Below the pieces are notes generated by a model. It saw only the letters and a list, made by a program, of their open reading frames with translations, did no database searches and had not been told where the DNA came from. A program made the translations under genes and the position numbers. A stretch of 35,632 bases of DNA from a virus: the IMG/VR virus record IMGVR_UViG_3300027686_000016, positions 1-35,632 of that record; one strand, 5' to 3'. Of this stretch, positions 24,749 through 30,886 are shown one piece after another (positions within the stretch are counted from its first letter, which is position 1; every line of letters begins with the position of its first letter).

Positions 24749-25409
24749 CTTTGTTTCCTCCATTTTGGATTTTAATAATTAAATCTTCGATACTAATATC
24801 AAAGGCTCTTACTTCTTCTTCAAGAGATTTTATTACTTCGTCGTCTCTTTCGACTTTTACGTGTTTTAAACGTAAATCTTTTGGAAAGTCAGGATGATAA
24901 CTTGCAAAGTATCCATAGTCACTTTCCGTACAAGCAATTTGCCACTGTACTTGATACACATAGTTTTTAGGCATCTTGTCAGACATAAGGTTTTTAGCGT
25001 GTGTAGCATGTGTAGGGCATTTTAGCTCTAATACCGCATCCTCACCTCTAATCAATCCATCAGGGCTTGCTGATGTATTAGCTATTGTAGGGTGATCAAA
25101 GCTTCCTACCTCTGCAACTTCCTTACCTGTAATAGCTTCAAATAACTTACGAGCCGCTGGTTCCCTTTCTTGTCCATCTCGCATTGCCTGATTCATTGTA
25201 ATACTAGATGCTGACTTACCTGTAATTCTTTCTATAGCAAGCTCTAATCTAACCTTTGCTTTGTAAGTAGATTCACCCCACTTGGTCTTGCGCATTATAT
25301 CGCCTAACCTAGATGCAGTAATCTTACCCATACGAACTGCAAACCATTCCGGGCTACCTTGGATTACTTCAACTTCAGGCCTTATAGTTCCTATGTTTAT
25401 TGAGGTCAT
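24741..25409 (-). CDS. YqaJ-family exonuclease (lambda exonuclease type)
   Basis: 222 residues. It starts QGSPEWFAVRMGKITAS, the usual YqaJ N-terminus, then has GQEREPAAR (about 79-87, Glu of the active site), SPDGL (115-119, Asp117), LELKCP (127-132, Glu128/Lys130) and YQVQWQIAC (152-160, Gln). This is the full metal-dependent nuclease site of lambda Red-type 5'-3' exonucleases. Paired with the annealing-type protein at 25406, overlapping it as ATGA, so the two form a Red-like recombination pair. Confidence 0.88.
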   Translation of the reverse strand: MTSINIGTIRPEVEVIQGSPEWFAVRMGKITASRLGDIMRKTKWGESTYKAKVRLELAIERITGKSASSITMNQAMRDGQEREPAARKLFEAITGKEVAEVGSFDHPTIANTSASPDGLIRGEDAVLELKCPTHATHAKNLMSDKMPKNYVYQVQWQIACTESDYGYFASYHPDFPKDLRLKHVKVERDDEVIKSLEEEVRAFDISIEDLIIKIQNGGNKDG

Positions 25410-25783
25410 AGGTCAAATACCCCCTCTTCGTGAGAATCCTTAGTGCTAGCCTGTTGTTTAACTGCATTAGCTACTTCATCTGCTGAAGCTAGGCTTGTAT
25501 CAATTCCTATACCATACATACCTAAAGCACGACCAACTGCTGATGTTTCGCAATTCTCTATGTAGCTAGTTTTGTTAATAAAGCTTGAGCCTTCTTTTTC
25601 ATAGGCATGTGCAGTTGCTACTAGCACACCATCTACAATAACCTTACATTGAAACATAACCTGACCATCAGCGTTAGCCATAACTTGGTTGAGTATCTGT
25701 CCTTGTGGATGTTGCTTCCTAAACTCTTTAATCCTTTCGTTTACTGTAATGTAATCTTTACCTTGTATCTGTATCTTTTCCAT
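25406..25783 (-). CDS. Single-strand annealing-type recombination protein (Erf/DUF1071-like)
   Basis: 125 residues. The pattern YITVNERIKEFRK, VMFQCKVIVDGVLVATAHAYE, then a SSFINKTSYIENCETSAVGRALGMYGIGID segment and ASADEVANA is shared by Erf- and DUF1071-like annealing proteins of phages. It likely coats resected 3' ends made by the YqaJ exonuclease and pairs them with homologous DNA. Stop overlaps the exonuclease start. Exact family is uncertain; pairing with the exonuclease is the main support. Confidence 0.7.
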   Translation of the reverse strand: MEKIQIQGKDYITVNERIKEFRKQHPQGQILNQVMANADGQVMFQCKVIVDGVLVATAHAYEKEGSSFINKTSYIENCETSAVGRALGMYGIGIDTSLASADEVANAVKQQASTKDSHEEGVFDL

Positions 25784-25791
25784 AGTTTCTC

Positions 25792-26379
25792 CTATTTTAA
25801 GTTATCGTAAGATGAATTAACTTTTTTACCTACTACCTCATCTTCCCATCTTGCTCCATTTAACCATGTTGTTGGTAGCGGTATATATTGACCATTATCT
25901 TTTTTCCACTGGTCTGAGCCTTTTTGTGTTACCAAAGCTTTTAACACATTAACAATATCAGGCTGATGCTTTGCCCAAGCTTTCATTGCTTTTTGCTTAT
26001 CTTTCTTGTTAGGATATGCTTCCCAAAATTTGTCAAAGCCATTTATTACAGTGTCATTGTTCCATCTACTTTGCGCACCATCAGATTTCTTTTGATTGGT
26101 TGAGTTCATTTTAACTAACTCAGAATCTATACGTTTATGCCTATATAGCTCAAAATCATGCTCTTCATTATCTATGTAAAAGTATTTATTTAAAACATAG
26201 TCTAGTGTTTCTGGGTCTGTTTTTAACTCATAAGACTTTTCCTGATAATCATTAATTGCTATTGGTTTCTCTTGTAAATAATACTCCCATACAAGCTTTG
26301 TATATACTGCTAATCTTTCATTAGAAAGATAATATGTATCGGCTAAAAAATCACCAATATTGTGTTTGTAATATCTCAT
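25792..26379 (-). CDS. DUF1376-type replication protein
   Basis: 195 residues. Starts MRYYKHNIGDFLADTYYLS, the DUF1376 N-terminal pattern with conserved aromatic residues and later ERLAVYTKLVWEYY. A Lys/Asn/Ser linker leads to a C-terminal domain with FWEAYPNKKDKQKAMKAW and WLNGARWEDE, found in phage initiator or helicase-loader proteins. Strong site AAAGGAGTAATA. It is the first gene of the replication operon, after a 175-nt control region. Such proteins may recruit helicase to the origin. Confidence 0.72.
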   Translation of the reverse strand: MRYYKHNIGDFLADTYYLSNERLAVYTKLVWEYYLQEKPIAINDYQEKSYELKTDPETLDYVLNKYFYIDNEEHDFELYRHKRIDSELVKMNSTNQKKSDGAQSRWNNDTVINGFDKFWEAYPNKKDKQKAMKAWAKHQPDIVNVLKALVTQKGSDQWKKDNGQYIPLPTTWLNGARWEDEVVGKKVNSSYDNLK

Positions 26380-26554
26380 TATTACTCCTTTATAACGTTA
26401 ACTAAAAAGGTATATTATATATATAATAACCCATAACCCACTACCCAGTATGCATAGGTTATGCATTTATTACTGAATAGCTTACTAACACTACTTCCTA
26501 ACGATTATTTGCTACTAAACCCATCGTTAGAAAGATAGTATATTTGTAGTACAC
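26380..26554 (-). promoter_or_regulatory. Control region ahead of the replication operon
   Basis: 175 nt without a gene. On the minus strand it includes an AT-rich stretch with TATAAT, a 7-3-7 palindrome ATGCATA-GGT-TATGCAT (26450-26466), an inverted repeat CTAACGAT/ATCGTTAG (26498-26505 and 26523-26530) and tandem GGGTTAT units. The palindromes may be operator sites and TATAAT a -10 box; no clear -35 is seen. It could also hold part of the origin. Confidence 0.45.
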
Positions 26555-26773
26555 TTACTGTTTCCTCCTATGTTGTATATCTACTCCATTTTTGATCCAT
26601 GCCTTTATTATATCTTCATGGTATTTAGACATTAGAAACATGATTGTCTCTATTCCTAACGCATCTATTGCCATCTCAAAGTCATTTAGAACTTCGTGAG
26701 TCCATTGTATTTCTTCGTCTGGTATTGATGCAACATTGTCTTCTTCGAAGATTATTTCACGTTCATCTGACAT
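26555..26773 (-). CDS. Small acidic helical protein of unknown function
   Basis: 72 residues, acidic, with a helix-rich core (WTHEVLNDFEMAIDALGIETIMFLMSKYHEDIIKAW) and a basic C-terminus (HRRKQ). No known motif. It is the only gene directly downstream of element 2 copy at 26783-26871, whose AGGAG lies 8 nt before its ATG, so this element probably drives it. Confidence 0.55.
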   Translation of the reverse strand: MSDEREIIFEEDNVASIPDEEIQWTHEVLNDFEMAIDALGIETIMFLMSKYHEDIIKAWIKNGVDIQHRRKQ

Positions 26774-26782
26774 ATTTATTTC

Positions 26783-26871
26783 CTCCTACTACCCTATAAG
26801 CACATGGTGTTTTTAGGTAGTGTTTTGTTGTTTAAAATTAATGACTTAACTGTTGTTAGGGTACGGCATCA
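26783..26871 (-). promoter_or_regulatory. Repeated intergenic element 2, copy ahead of the 72-residue gene
   Basis: The twin of 17659-17747, also 89 nt and aligned without gaps. On the minus strand it starts TGATGCCGTACC (its TGA is the stop of the gene at 26869) and ends TGTGCTTATAGGGTAGTAGGAG. Here the end block supplies the ribosome-binding site of the next gene. Conserved ends with a variable middle suggest a bipartite DNA or RNA signal. Confidence 0.6.
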
Positions 26872-27198
26872 ATAACACCCCATTGATGAGTTACATATAG
26901 TCAATCCATCATCATATATGAAAGTGTTTGAACCATCATCTTTAGGAACTACAAAGTATTCTATTTCAGAACCTGAGTCATCTCCTTTAACTACATATCC
27001 GGCTTTTTCAGCTCCTTGTATTATTACTAACGATCCATCACCTTTCCAGATAGTTGTTGTATCTGACTTTGTTGGCGTTGTATCAAATAACCCCGGTCCA
27101 TCAAATAAACTATCTGCTTGCGCTCGTTCAATCATAAGCCAAGCAAATACTAAAACTACTACTGATATTGTTAGTGCATGTATTGGTGTTTTTTTCAT
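26869..27198 (-). CDS. Exported small protein with signal peptide
   Basis: 109 residues. N-terminal MKKTPIHALTISVVVLVFAWL followed by an AQA-like cleavage site near residue 28 makes a classic signal peptide or anchor. The mature part is acidic/Gly-rich (FDTTPTKSDTTTIWKGDGS, VVPKDDGSNTF) and contains two Cys near the end (CNSSMGC), possibly a disulphide. It lies in the periplasm. Possibly a phage defence or exclusion factor; no family recognised. The ATG overlaps the preceding TGA (ATGA). Confidence 0.6.
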   Translation of the reverse strand: MKKTPIHALTISVVVLVFAWLMIERAQADSLFDGPGLFDTTPTKSDTTTIWKGDGSLVIIQGAEKAGYVVKGDDSGSEIEYFVVPKDDGSNTFIYDDGLTICNSSMGCY

Positions 27199-27329
27199 TT
27201 TGTTTTCCTCTTTTGTGTTTGTGTTTTCATATATGCCAGAATATCTAATACTGCTGTCATATGCCTAGTTGGTATCTTGAGTGTCTTTTCATGGACACTT
27301 AACTTCTGTGTTAACTTTTCTATATTCAT
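27195..27329 (-). CDS. 44-residue small protein
   Basis: MNIEKLTQKLSVHEKTLKIP and on to TRHMTAVLDILAYMK, then a basic Lys/Gln/Thr tail. It starts 2 nt after the stop of the 157-residue gene, using GGAGGATTAAGG as ribosome-binding site, and its TGA overlaps the next ATG. Coupling on both sides supports it as a real gene. A small helical protein with no known family. Confidence 0.6.
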   Translation of the reverse strand: MNIEKLTQKLSVHEKTLKIPTRHMTAVLDILAYMKTQTQKRKTK

Positions 27330-27331
27330 CC

Positions 27332-27805
27332 TTAATCCTCCGTTGATTTAATTTTAGTTATACCGTTCTTGGTGTTGCCATGTAGCTCATCACCAACAAC
27401 CTCTTCTAGCACGTCACCATAAAAAGAAACAGGATCTGGAGTCCACTTATCACTACCTTCTTTTCTTTTAGCTCCATTCCAGCTTTCATCCTTTCCTTGA
27501 GCTTGTGGGTGCATAAGTTCATGTTTTTGAACTAACTCATAAGCCTTCCATACACGAGCAAGACATTTAGCTCTTTGAGCCTCCCTCCCACCTTCTCTAT
27601 CAGGACGATTATCAGTCACAACGTTTCCGTGCCTATTAATAACCGTATGTTTATAGTTGATTGCTTTTTCAGCAATATTAGCTATTCTTTCTAGTGTTAC
27701 CTGGGGGGGTCTTCTTTTCCTTGTTACATAAGAAGCATACTCCTCAGCTCGGATTGCCATTTGGTCTAACTCACCATGTGCATTTGCTGCTTTTCTATGT
27801 TTCAT
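27332..27805 (-). CDS. Early protein of unknown function, 157 residues
   Basis: A hydrophilic protein with a helical N-terminal half (LDQMAIRAEEYASYVTRKRR, LERIANIAEKAINYKHT) and Gly/Pro-rich, charged second half (DRPDREGGREAQRAKC, KDESWNGAKRKEGSDKW). A single Cys. No membrane segment. Placement among small early genes suggests host takeover or DNA-binding functions. No family recognised. Confidence 0.6.
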   Translation of the reverse strand: MKHRKAANAHGELDQMAIRAEEYASYVTRKRRPPQVTLERIANIAEKAINYKHTVINRHGNVVTDNRPDREGGREAQRAKCLARVWKAYELVQKHELMHPQAQGKDESWNGAKRKEGSDKWTPDPVSFYGDVLEEVVGDELHGNTKNGITKIKSTED

Positions 27806-27807
27806 AT

Positions 27808-28047
27808 TTACTCCCTATTATTAACAAAAGTTTCCATACCATCTTCGTATGTCTTGTTACCAAAAGACAGACTACCATCTAATTCTTCCATAGAAGTGTT
27901 CTCAGTCTCAATGCTAATATCTTCCTCTAACATTAAAGCACCTAGTAGTCGTTTATCATCTAATGTAAGTTCTCCTATTAACCTTGCTTTTTCCTTTGTA
28001 GTCAATAAGATATGCTTCATTCTTAATGTTTGTAATGCGTTTGACAT
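27808..28047 (-). CDS. Small early protein, 79 residues
   Basis: From the ATG at 28047 (MSNALQTLRMKHILL), chosen because GGAGGT precedes it with an 8-nt gap; a longer frame from 28062 lies in the upstream gene's end. Acidic with Leu-rich helices (KARLIGELTLDDKRLLGALMLEED) and a Ser/Glu-rich C-terminus. No known motif. Part of the compact early operon. Confidence 0.6.
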   Translation of the reverse strand: MSNALQTLRMKHILLTTKEKARLIGELTLDDKRLLGALMLEEDISIETENTSMEELDGSLSFGNKTYEDGMETFVNNRE

Positions 28048-28048
28048 A

Positions 28049-28243
28049 TTACTTACCTCCATGATGTTTTTCGTAATGACGATCTAAGGCTGAATTAACA
28101 ACCCTAGTGTCACCTCTCCACCTATAGTCTGGTTGCTCAGTTAATGTATCAGGTTCTAACCCAGCCATACGATCTATTGCTCTTGCTAGTCTGTCATTAC
28201 AACCTTGATAATGTGCTACACTTAATTTTCTTTGATATTTCAT
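28049..28243 (-). CDS. Small basic protein, 64 residues
   Basis: Basic, helix-rich (CNDRLARAIDRMAGLEPDTL) with a Trp/Arg segment (DYRWRGDTRVVNSALDRHYEKHHGGK). His/Arg/Lys-rich end could bind nucleic acid. Site AGGAGATGTT before the ATG. Its stop is 2 nt before the next ATG. No family recognised. Confidence 0.6.
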   Translation of the reverse strand: MKYQRKLSVAHYQGCNDRLARAIDRMAGLEPDTLTEQPDYRWRGDTRVVNSALDRHYEKHHGGK

Positions 28244-28251
28244 AACATCTC

Positions 28252-28386
28252 CTATTTGTAAGTTCTTCTGATTGTTTTAACTCTTTCTCTTCCGTATTTA
28301 CCTGTTTTTTTCCAAGTCCACACTAAAGATTCCTTTACTACTTTTTTGCCATTTAGGATTGGCAATCCACAAGGTGAATATTTCAT
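28252..28386 (-). CDS. 44-residue basic protein
   Basis: Starts MKYSPCGLPILNGKKVVKES and ends with a strongly basic TWKKTGKYGRERVKTIRRTYK stretch split by aromatics; the ATG overlaps the upstream stop (TAATG) after GGAGAAAAG. The pattern, a short strand followed by basic residues, is like small nucleic-acid-binding phage peptides. No family recognised. Confidence 0.55.
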   Translation of the reverse strand: MKYSPCGLPILNGKKVVKESLVWTWKKTGKYGRERVKTIRRTYK

Positions 28387-28568
28387 TACTTTTCTCCTTT
28401 ATATTTAGAATCGTACTCTTTCAGTTCGGGGGAGTCAATACCCTTTTTTGCACAATGACCATATTGGTTCAAACCACCCATAAAAGTCACAGTGCTACAC
28501 CATGCAGTTCCATGTTGTTGAAAAATTGATTTCTTATGACATTCATTACACCATTTTAATTGTCTCAT
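28386..28568 (-). CDS. 60-residue Cys-rich small protein
   Basis: Starts MRQLKWCNECHKKSIF; Cys-x2-Cys near residues 7-10 and two more Cys near 24 and 39, with His residues, could form a zinc site. Followed by an acidic-basic tail. It begins one base after the stop of the 170-residue gene and overlaps the next start. Function unknown. Confidence 0.55.
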   Translation of the reverse strand: MRQLKWCNECHKKSIFQQHGTAWCSTVTFMGGLNQYGHCAKKGIDSPELKEYDSKYKGEK

Positions 28569-28569
28569 T

Positions 28570-29082
28570 TTATTCTCCCATGAAGTTTGTTAATGATGTT
28601 GCTATTGAGTTGTCTGTTAATGGTCTCATATCGTCATCTACAACCCATGAGCCTTTCACTAATGTTTTCCATAAGGGTGCTTTGACTGTGAATACTACTT
28701 CGTCTGATCCTTCTGCTCTTGTTTCGAATGTTTCTATTACTACTTTGCTGTTGTTGTGGAAGAATAATTGTGATTCTTCTCCTTGTGTTACTAATGTGTA
28801 GACTGCTCCTGTGAATTTGTCTACGAACATTGTTATTTTTCCTACTTTTGAGTCTAATTCTTTTGGGAAGTCTTCTAATATTTCTTTTGAGAAGTCGAAT
28901 TTGGCTTCTTCTCCTCCAAGTATTAATTCTGATGTTTCTACTCTTGAGAATCTGTTTAAGATGCTTTTGTTGCCTGAGTTGTATGCATCTATCATTGATT
29001 CGCCTTCTAAGACTAATGCTTCTGGTATGCCTTCTTCTCCTATTTCTTTTTGTAATAATTCTAAGCTTTTGTACTTTATCAT
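28570..29082 (-). CDS. 170-residue early protein with extreme A/C-ending codons
   Basis: A hydrophilic, acidic protein with mixed strands and helices (EELILGGEEAKFDF-like region, DKFTGAVYTLVTQGEES). No membrane segment, signal peptide or known motif. Striking feature: through about residues 15-130 nearly every codon ends in A or C (for example GGA GAA GAA GGC ATA CCA), unlike the neighbouring genes; only the first and last parts contain G- or T-ending codons. It starts 10 nt after a 30-residue gene with TAGGAGATATACA. Function unknown. Confidence 0.65.
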   Translation of the reverse strand: MIKYKSLELLQKEIGEEGIPEALVLEGESMIDAYNSGNKSILNRFSRVETSELILGGEEAKFDFSKEILEDFPKELDSKVGKITMFVDKFTGAVYTLVTQGEESQLFFHNNSKVVIETFETRAEGSDEVVFTVKAPLWKTLVKGSWVVDDDMRPLTDNSIATSLTNFMGE

Positions 29083-29092
29083 TGTATATCTC

Positions 29093-29185
29093 CTATGTGT
29101 TTTTACCCTTAACGTTGCCAGGCTTGCGACGGTTTTTGCGGTACTGATCTTCAGCCCTCAACCTCTTGCTATTGCGTTTCTTCAT
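29093..29185 (-). CDS. 30-residue basic peptide
   Basis: MKKRNSKRLRAEDQYRKNRR then KPGNVKGKNT, half of the residues basic. Good site AAAGGAAAATAAT before the ATG and a stop just before the site of the next gene. Likely nucleic-acid binding or a host-factor inhibitor; too short to name. It is the first gene after the structured RNA region. Confidence 0.5.
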   Translation of the reverse strand: MKKRNSKRLRAEDQYRKNRRKPGNVKGKNT

Positions 29186-29204
29186 ATTATTTTCCTTTAG
29201 TTGT

Positions 29205-29556
29205 AATTAGTAGGCTCTCTCGCCGGTAGAGGTGTAGCCACCAAGCGCATACATGGTGGTTGAGTTCGGCGTGTGCGAATGTTGACGTACGGTTGGTTTT
29301 ACTTTGTCGATCCAACAACTTGGCATTACCATATTGTTAGCCGTAACTAACTAGGTAAGGGGTGCTTATTTTATATCACCCTTCATATTAAGTAGGAATA
29401 CTACTAATCCTACGCGACATTTACGAACGCGGGAATACTAGCCCGGAGTGCTTTACAACTCGATGCGACAAACATGTCAGCATTGCAAAGCCAAATTAGC
29501 CCTTTATTGTGCCAGCTTACACACTTAGATGTATCCGACAAAAGAGCCTACTAATT
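29205..29556 (-). ncRNA. Structured RNA candidate closed by a 14-bp stem, after tmRNA
   Basis: 352 bases with no gene. The ends AATTAGTAGGCTCT (minus, 29556-29543) and AGAGCCTACTAATT (29218-29205) pair perfectly. Inside lie at least eight perfect stems, for example CGCCG/CGGCG around CCACCA/TGGTGG, GTTGG/CCAAC, GTTAG/CTAAC, AAGGGTG/CACCC, GTAGGA/TCCTAC, CGCG/CGCG and ATGC-GACA/TGTC-GCAT. The outer stem begins on the last base of tmRNA CCA, so the two could be one transcript. I did not match it to RNase P, SRP or 6S RNA. The strand is not certain since stems fold on either strand, but continuity with tmRNA suggests minus. Confidence 0.55.
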
Positions 29557-29902
29557 GGTGGAGGTGGGCGGAATCGAACCGCCGTCCAATATATCTTATT
29601 ATCAACATTTAGCTATCATATCTTATCTTGATCTTGAAGTATATAAGTGAACAAGAAAACTTTATATACTAGCAACACCCTTATTTAAACATATATGCGA
29701 GTGTATATACATATGTCTGTATCTCTTATGAAGACTAATCGTTAGCGAGATAACCTAACGAGGTCTTTAGCAGTTTCTTAGGCTGCTAGTGCGAACATTG
29801 AGTCGTTTGCATTTACTAGTTTTCTAATGTGTTTAGGATGTATTAGAATCATCCGATAGCAAGCTTTCAAACTTAACATACTGTCGAAACCTGGTCACCC
29901 CC
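29556..29902 (-). ncRNA. ssrA: tmRNA (transfer-messenger RNA), one-piece
   Basis: 347 nt. The 5' end GGGGGTGACC pairs with the 3' end CACCTCC before ACCA to give a 7-bp acceptor stem with the G3-U70 pair that alanyl-tRNA synthetase needs; CCA is encoded. After the 5' stem comes CAGGTTTCGAC, the conserved tmRNA D-loop-like region. The T-arm is GGCGG-TTCGATT-CCGCC. The tag frame (29810-29778) follows TAGTAAAT and reads GCA AAC GAC TCA ATG TTC GCA CTA GCA GCC TAA, giving A-NDSMFALAA after the tRNA-borne Ala; cellular tags end in LAA in the same way. It rescues stalled ribosomes and marks the product for proteolysis. In one piece, unlike the split form of alphaproteobacteria. Confidence 0.95.
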
Positions 29903-29918
29903 GTAAAATGTTGAGACG

Positions 29919-29950
29919 AAAAAAAAGGGGGACACCCGTTAAGGTGTCCC
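29919..29950 (-). terminator. Intrinsic terminator or attenuator just upstream of tmRNA
   Basis: On the minus strand GGGACACC-TTAACG-GGTGTCCC (8 bp, 6-nt loop) followed by CCTTTTTTTT. The T-run ends 16 nt before the first base of tmRNA, so it would stop transcripts from the repeat region or, if a promoter lies just above it, act as an attenuator of tmRNA itself. Confidence 0.75.
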
Positions 29951-30005
29951 ACAGTTAAATGTAACATTATAGTGAAGATTGGAGAACCCCAATCGAGTGT
30001 ACTGA
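29951..30005 (-). promoter_or_regulatory. Possible tmRNA promoter within a long hairpin
   Basis: TATAAT at 29971-29966 with TTGGGG 15 nt upstream; a start near 29959 would give a leader containing the terminator-like hairpin. The same bases form the outer arm of an imperfect hairpin (ACATTATA/TATAATGT around GATTGG/CCAATC). A second TTGACA is about 40 nt further upstream but without a good -10. Evidence is weak. Confidence 0.35.
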
Positions 30006-30113
30006 TATAATGTACTATGATGTCAATCACAGTAGTAGATAGGCTAGTCGTTATTAAGCTATACACTGCCAATTACCGCCTTGCAATAAAGCGCAATGTA
30101 AATTACTTTGTTC

Positions 30114-30140
30114 GGCGTGAGGAATCAACCATTGCCTTAC
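30114..30140. repeat. 27-bp direct repeat A, copy 1
   Basis: GGCGTGAGGAATCAACCATT and seven more bases, identical to 30306-30332. Both copies lie in the non-coding block upstream of tmRNA. Confidence 0.85.
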
Positions 30141-30305
30141 AGGGAGCTTTCACACAGTCAGCCAGGGAACATACTAAAGCTAACCTACCTACTACTATGA
30201 TCTCATCAGAATTGTCATTTCAACAATTGACTTGGTAGCTATTCTCAAGATTTCTCAGCGGTATATTACCGACTGGATGCTTAGTACCAAGTTTCGATCT
30301 TGGGT

Positions 30306-30332
30306 GGCGTGAGGAATCAACCATTGCCTTAC
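30306..30332. repeat. 27-bp direct repeat A, copy 2
   Basis: Identical to 30114-30140; followed four bases later by the first copy of the 56-bp repeat B. Confidence 0.85.
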
Positions 30333-30336
30333 CCTT

Positions 30337-30392
30337 CATAATATATAGTAAATCCAACGAACTCCTTGCGTAGCAAGGGATTTGCCGGAATA
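30337..30392. repeat. 56-bp hairpin repeat B, copy 1
   Basis: Reads CATAATATATAGT then ATCCAACGAACTCC, a hairpin CCTTGC-GTA-GCAAGG, then GATTTGCCGGAATA. Nearly identical to copy 2 (two differences). Flanking ATTCC and GGAAT can pair in copies 2 and 3. The hairpin and the conserved internal loops suggest a folded RNA or protein-binding DNA site. Confidence 0.8.
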
Positions 30393-30463
30393 CTGTTTAA
30401 TTAGTATCACCCCAAAAGTCTTGAACAAGTATATAAATAACGCAACATATATAGAAGAAAGAA

Positions 30464-30536
30464 GTCAGGGAGCTTCAAGGTTATCTTGATTACTATGTGT
30501 GGTCAGGGAGCTTCAAGCAAGAGCTTGATTGCTGTG
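30464..30536. repeat. Tandem 36-nt hairpin repeat C
   Basis: Two units (30464-30499 and 30502-30536) begin GTCAGGGAGCTTCAAG and continue CTTGATT(A/G)CT(A/G)TG after a variable spacer. In unit 2 the stem is extended (CAAGC-AAGA-GCTTG), in unit 1 it is CAAG-GTTAT-CTTG, so pairing is kept while loop bases change. A related CAGGGAGCTT occurs near 30141. Confidence 0.7.
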
Positions 30537-30768
30537 ACTTAGTTCTTTTTCTATATTTGCTCAAAAGCCCTAGTCTAAATTCGTTGATACTGCCGTTAGG
30601 ACGACTGGATACTCTGTATATACCGTTTCCCCCAATGGCTACCTTTATGGGTTCATGTTTACCTAAGAACATATCGTTCAGTGCGCTCGTATGAGCTTTT
30701 GACCATACACCTAAGCGTTTACAGTTTCCTTTGACAGTCACATCGCTTATTAGTAAACCTAACTTCAA
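30493..30768 (-). CDS. Doubtful 91-residue frame inside the repeat region
   Basis: Starts with TTG, no ribosome-binding site, and overlaps repeat C. The middle (KVAIGGNGIYRVSSRPNGS, then LGLLSKYRKRTK) looks like a folded, basic protein, but its wobble bases are richer in G/C than those of sure genes here. It could be a real small protein or a chance frame in a large non-coding RNA. Confidence 0.3.
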   Translation of the reverse strand: MKLGLLISDVTVKGNCKRLGVWSKAHTSALNDMFLGKHEPIKVAIGGNGIYRVSSRPNGSINEFRLGLLSKYRKRTKSQQSSSCLKLPDHT

Positions 30769-30796
30769 GAGTGATACTAATTAACTAGTACCCCTA

Positions 30797-30852
30797 CATA
30801 ATATATAGTGATTCCAACGAACTCCTTGCGTAGCAAGGGATTTGCCGGAATA
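30797..30852. repeat. 56-bp hairpin repeat B, copy 2
   Basis: Same length as copies 1 and 3. ATTCC at its start and GGAAT near its end pair, enclosing the CCTTGC/GCAAGG hairpin. Between this and copy 3 there are 34 bases. Confidence 0.85.
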
Positions 30853-30886
30853 GGGGAATAATCACTAATTATTCATACAACCCCTA

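Larger units (their letters stand above)
30006..30492 (-). other. Non-coding repeat-rich region upstream of tmRNA
   Basis: About 490 bases with no convincing gene. It holds repeated blocks (see separate entries) and several stems: CGGTA-TAT-TACCG near 30257-30270, ACCAAG/CTTGGGT near 30290-30303 and AATTGT/ACAATT near 30210-30230. With the block to 30950 and the terminators at 29919 and 30948 it would be a transcription unit of about 1 kb without clear coding content, the size class of large phage RNAs such as GOLLD and ROOL. No match to those is claimed. Confidence 0.5.

Noticed and set aside
26398-26430. Replication origin
   Set aside because: AT-rich and palindromic, but no iteron set or known initiator boxes were seen; described only as a control region.
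28811-29200. Long plus-strand frames (129 and 105 codons) opposite the 170-residue gene
   Set aside because: They are produced by the A/C-ending codon bias of the minus-strand gene; they have no ribosome-binding site and run into the structured RNA region.
29205-29556. RNase P, SRP or 6S RNA
   Set aside because: The conserved cores I know for these (such as GAGGAAAGTCC) are absent on both strands.
29556-29570. tRNA gene or prophage attachment site at the GGTTCGATTCC T-arm
   Set aside because: The T-arm belongs to the tmRNA, whose matching 5' half is at 29902-29881; no integrase or duplicated att core was seen.
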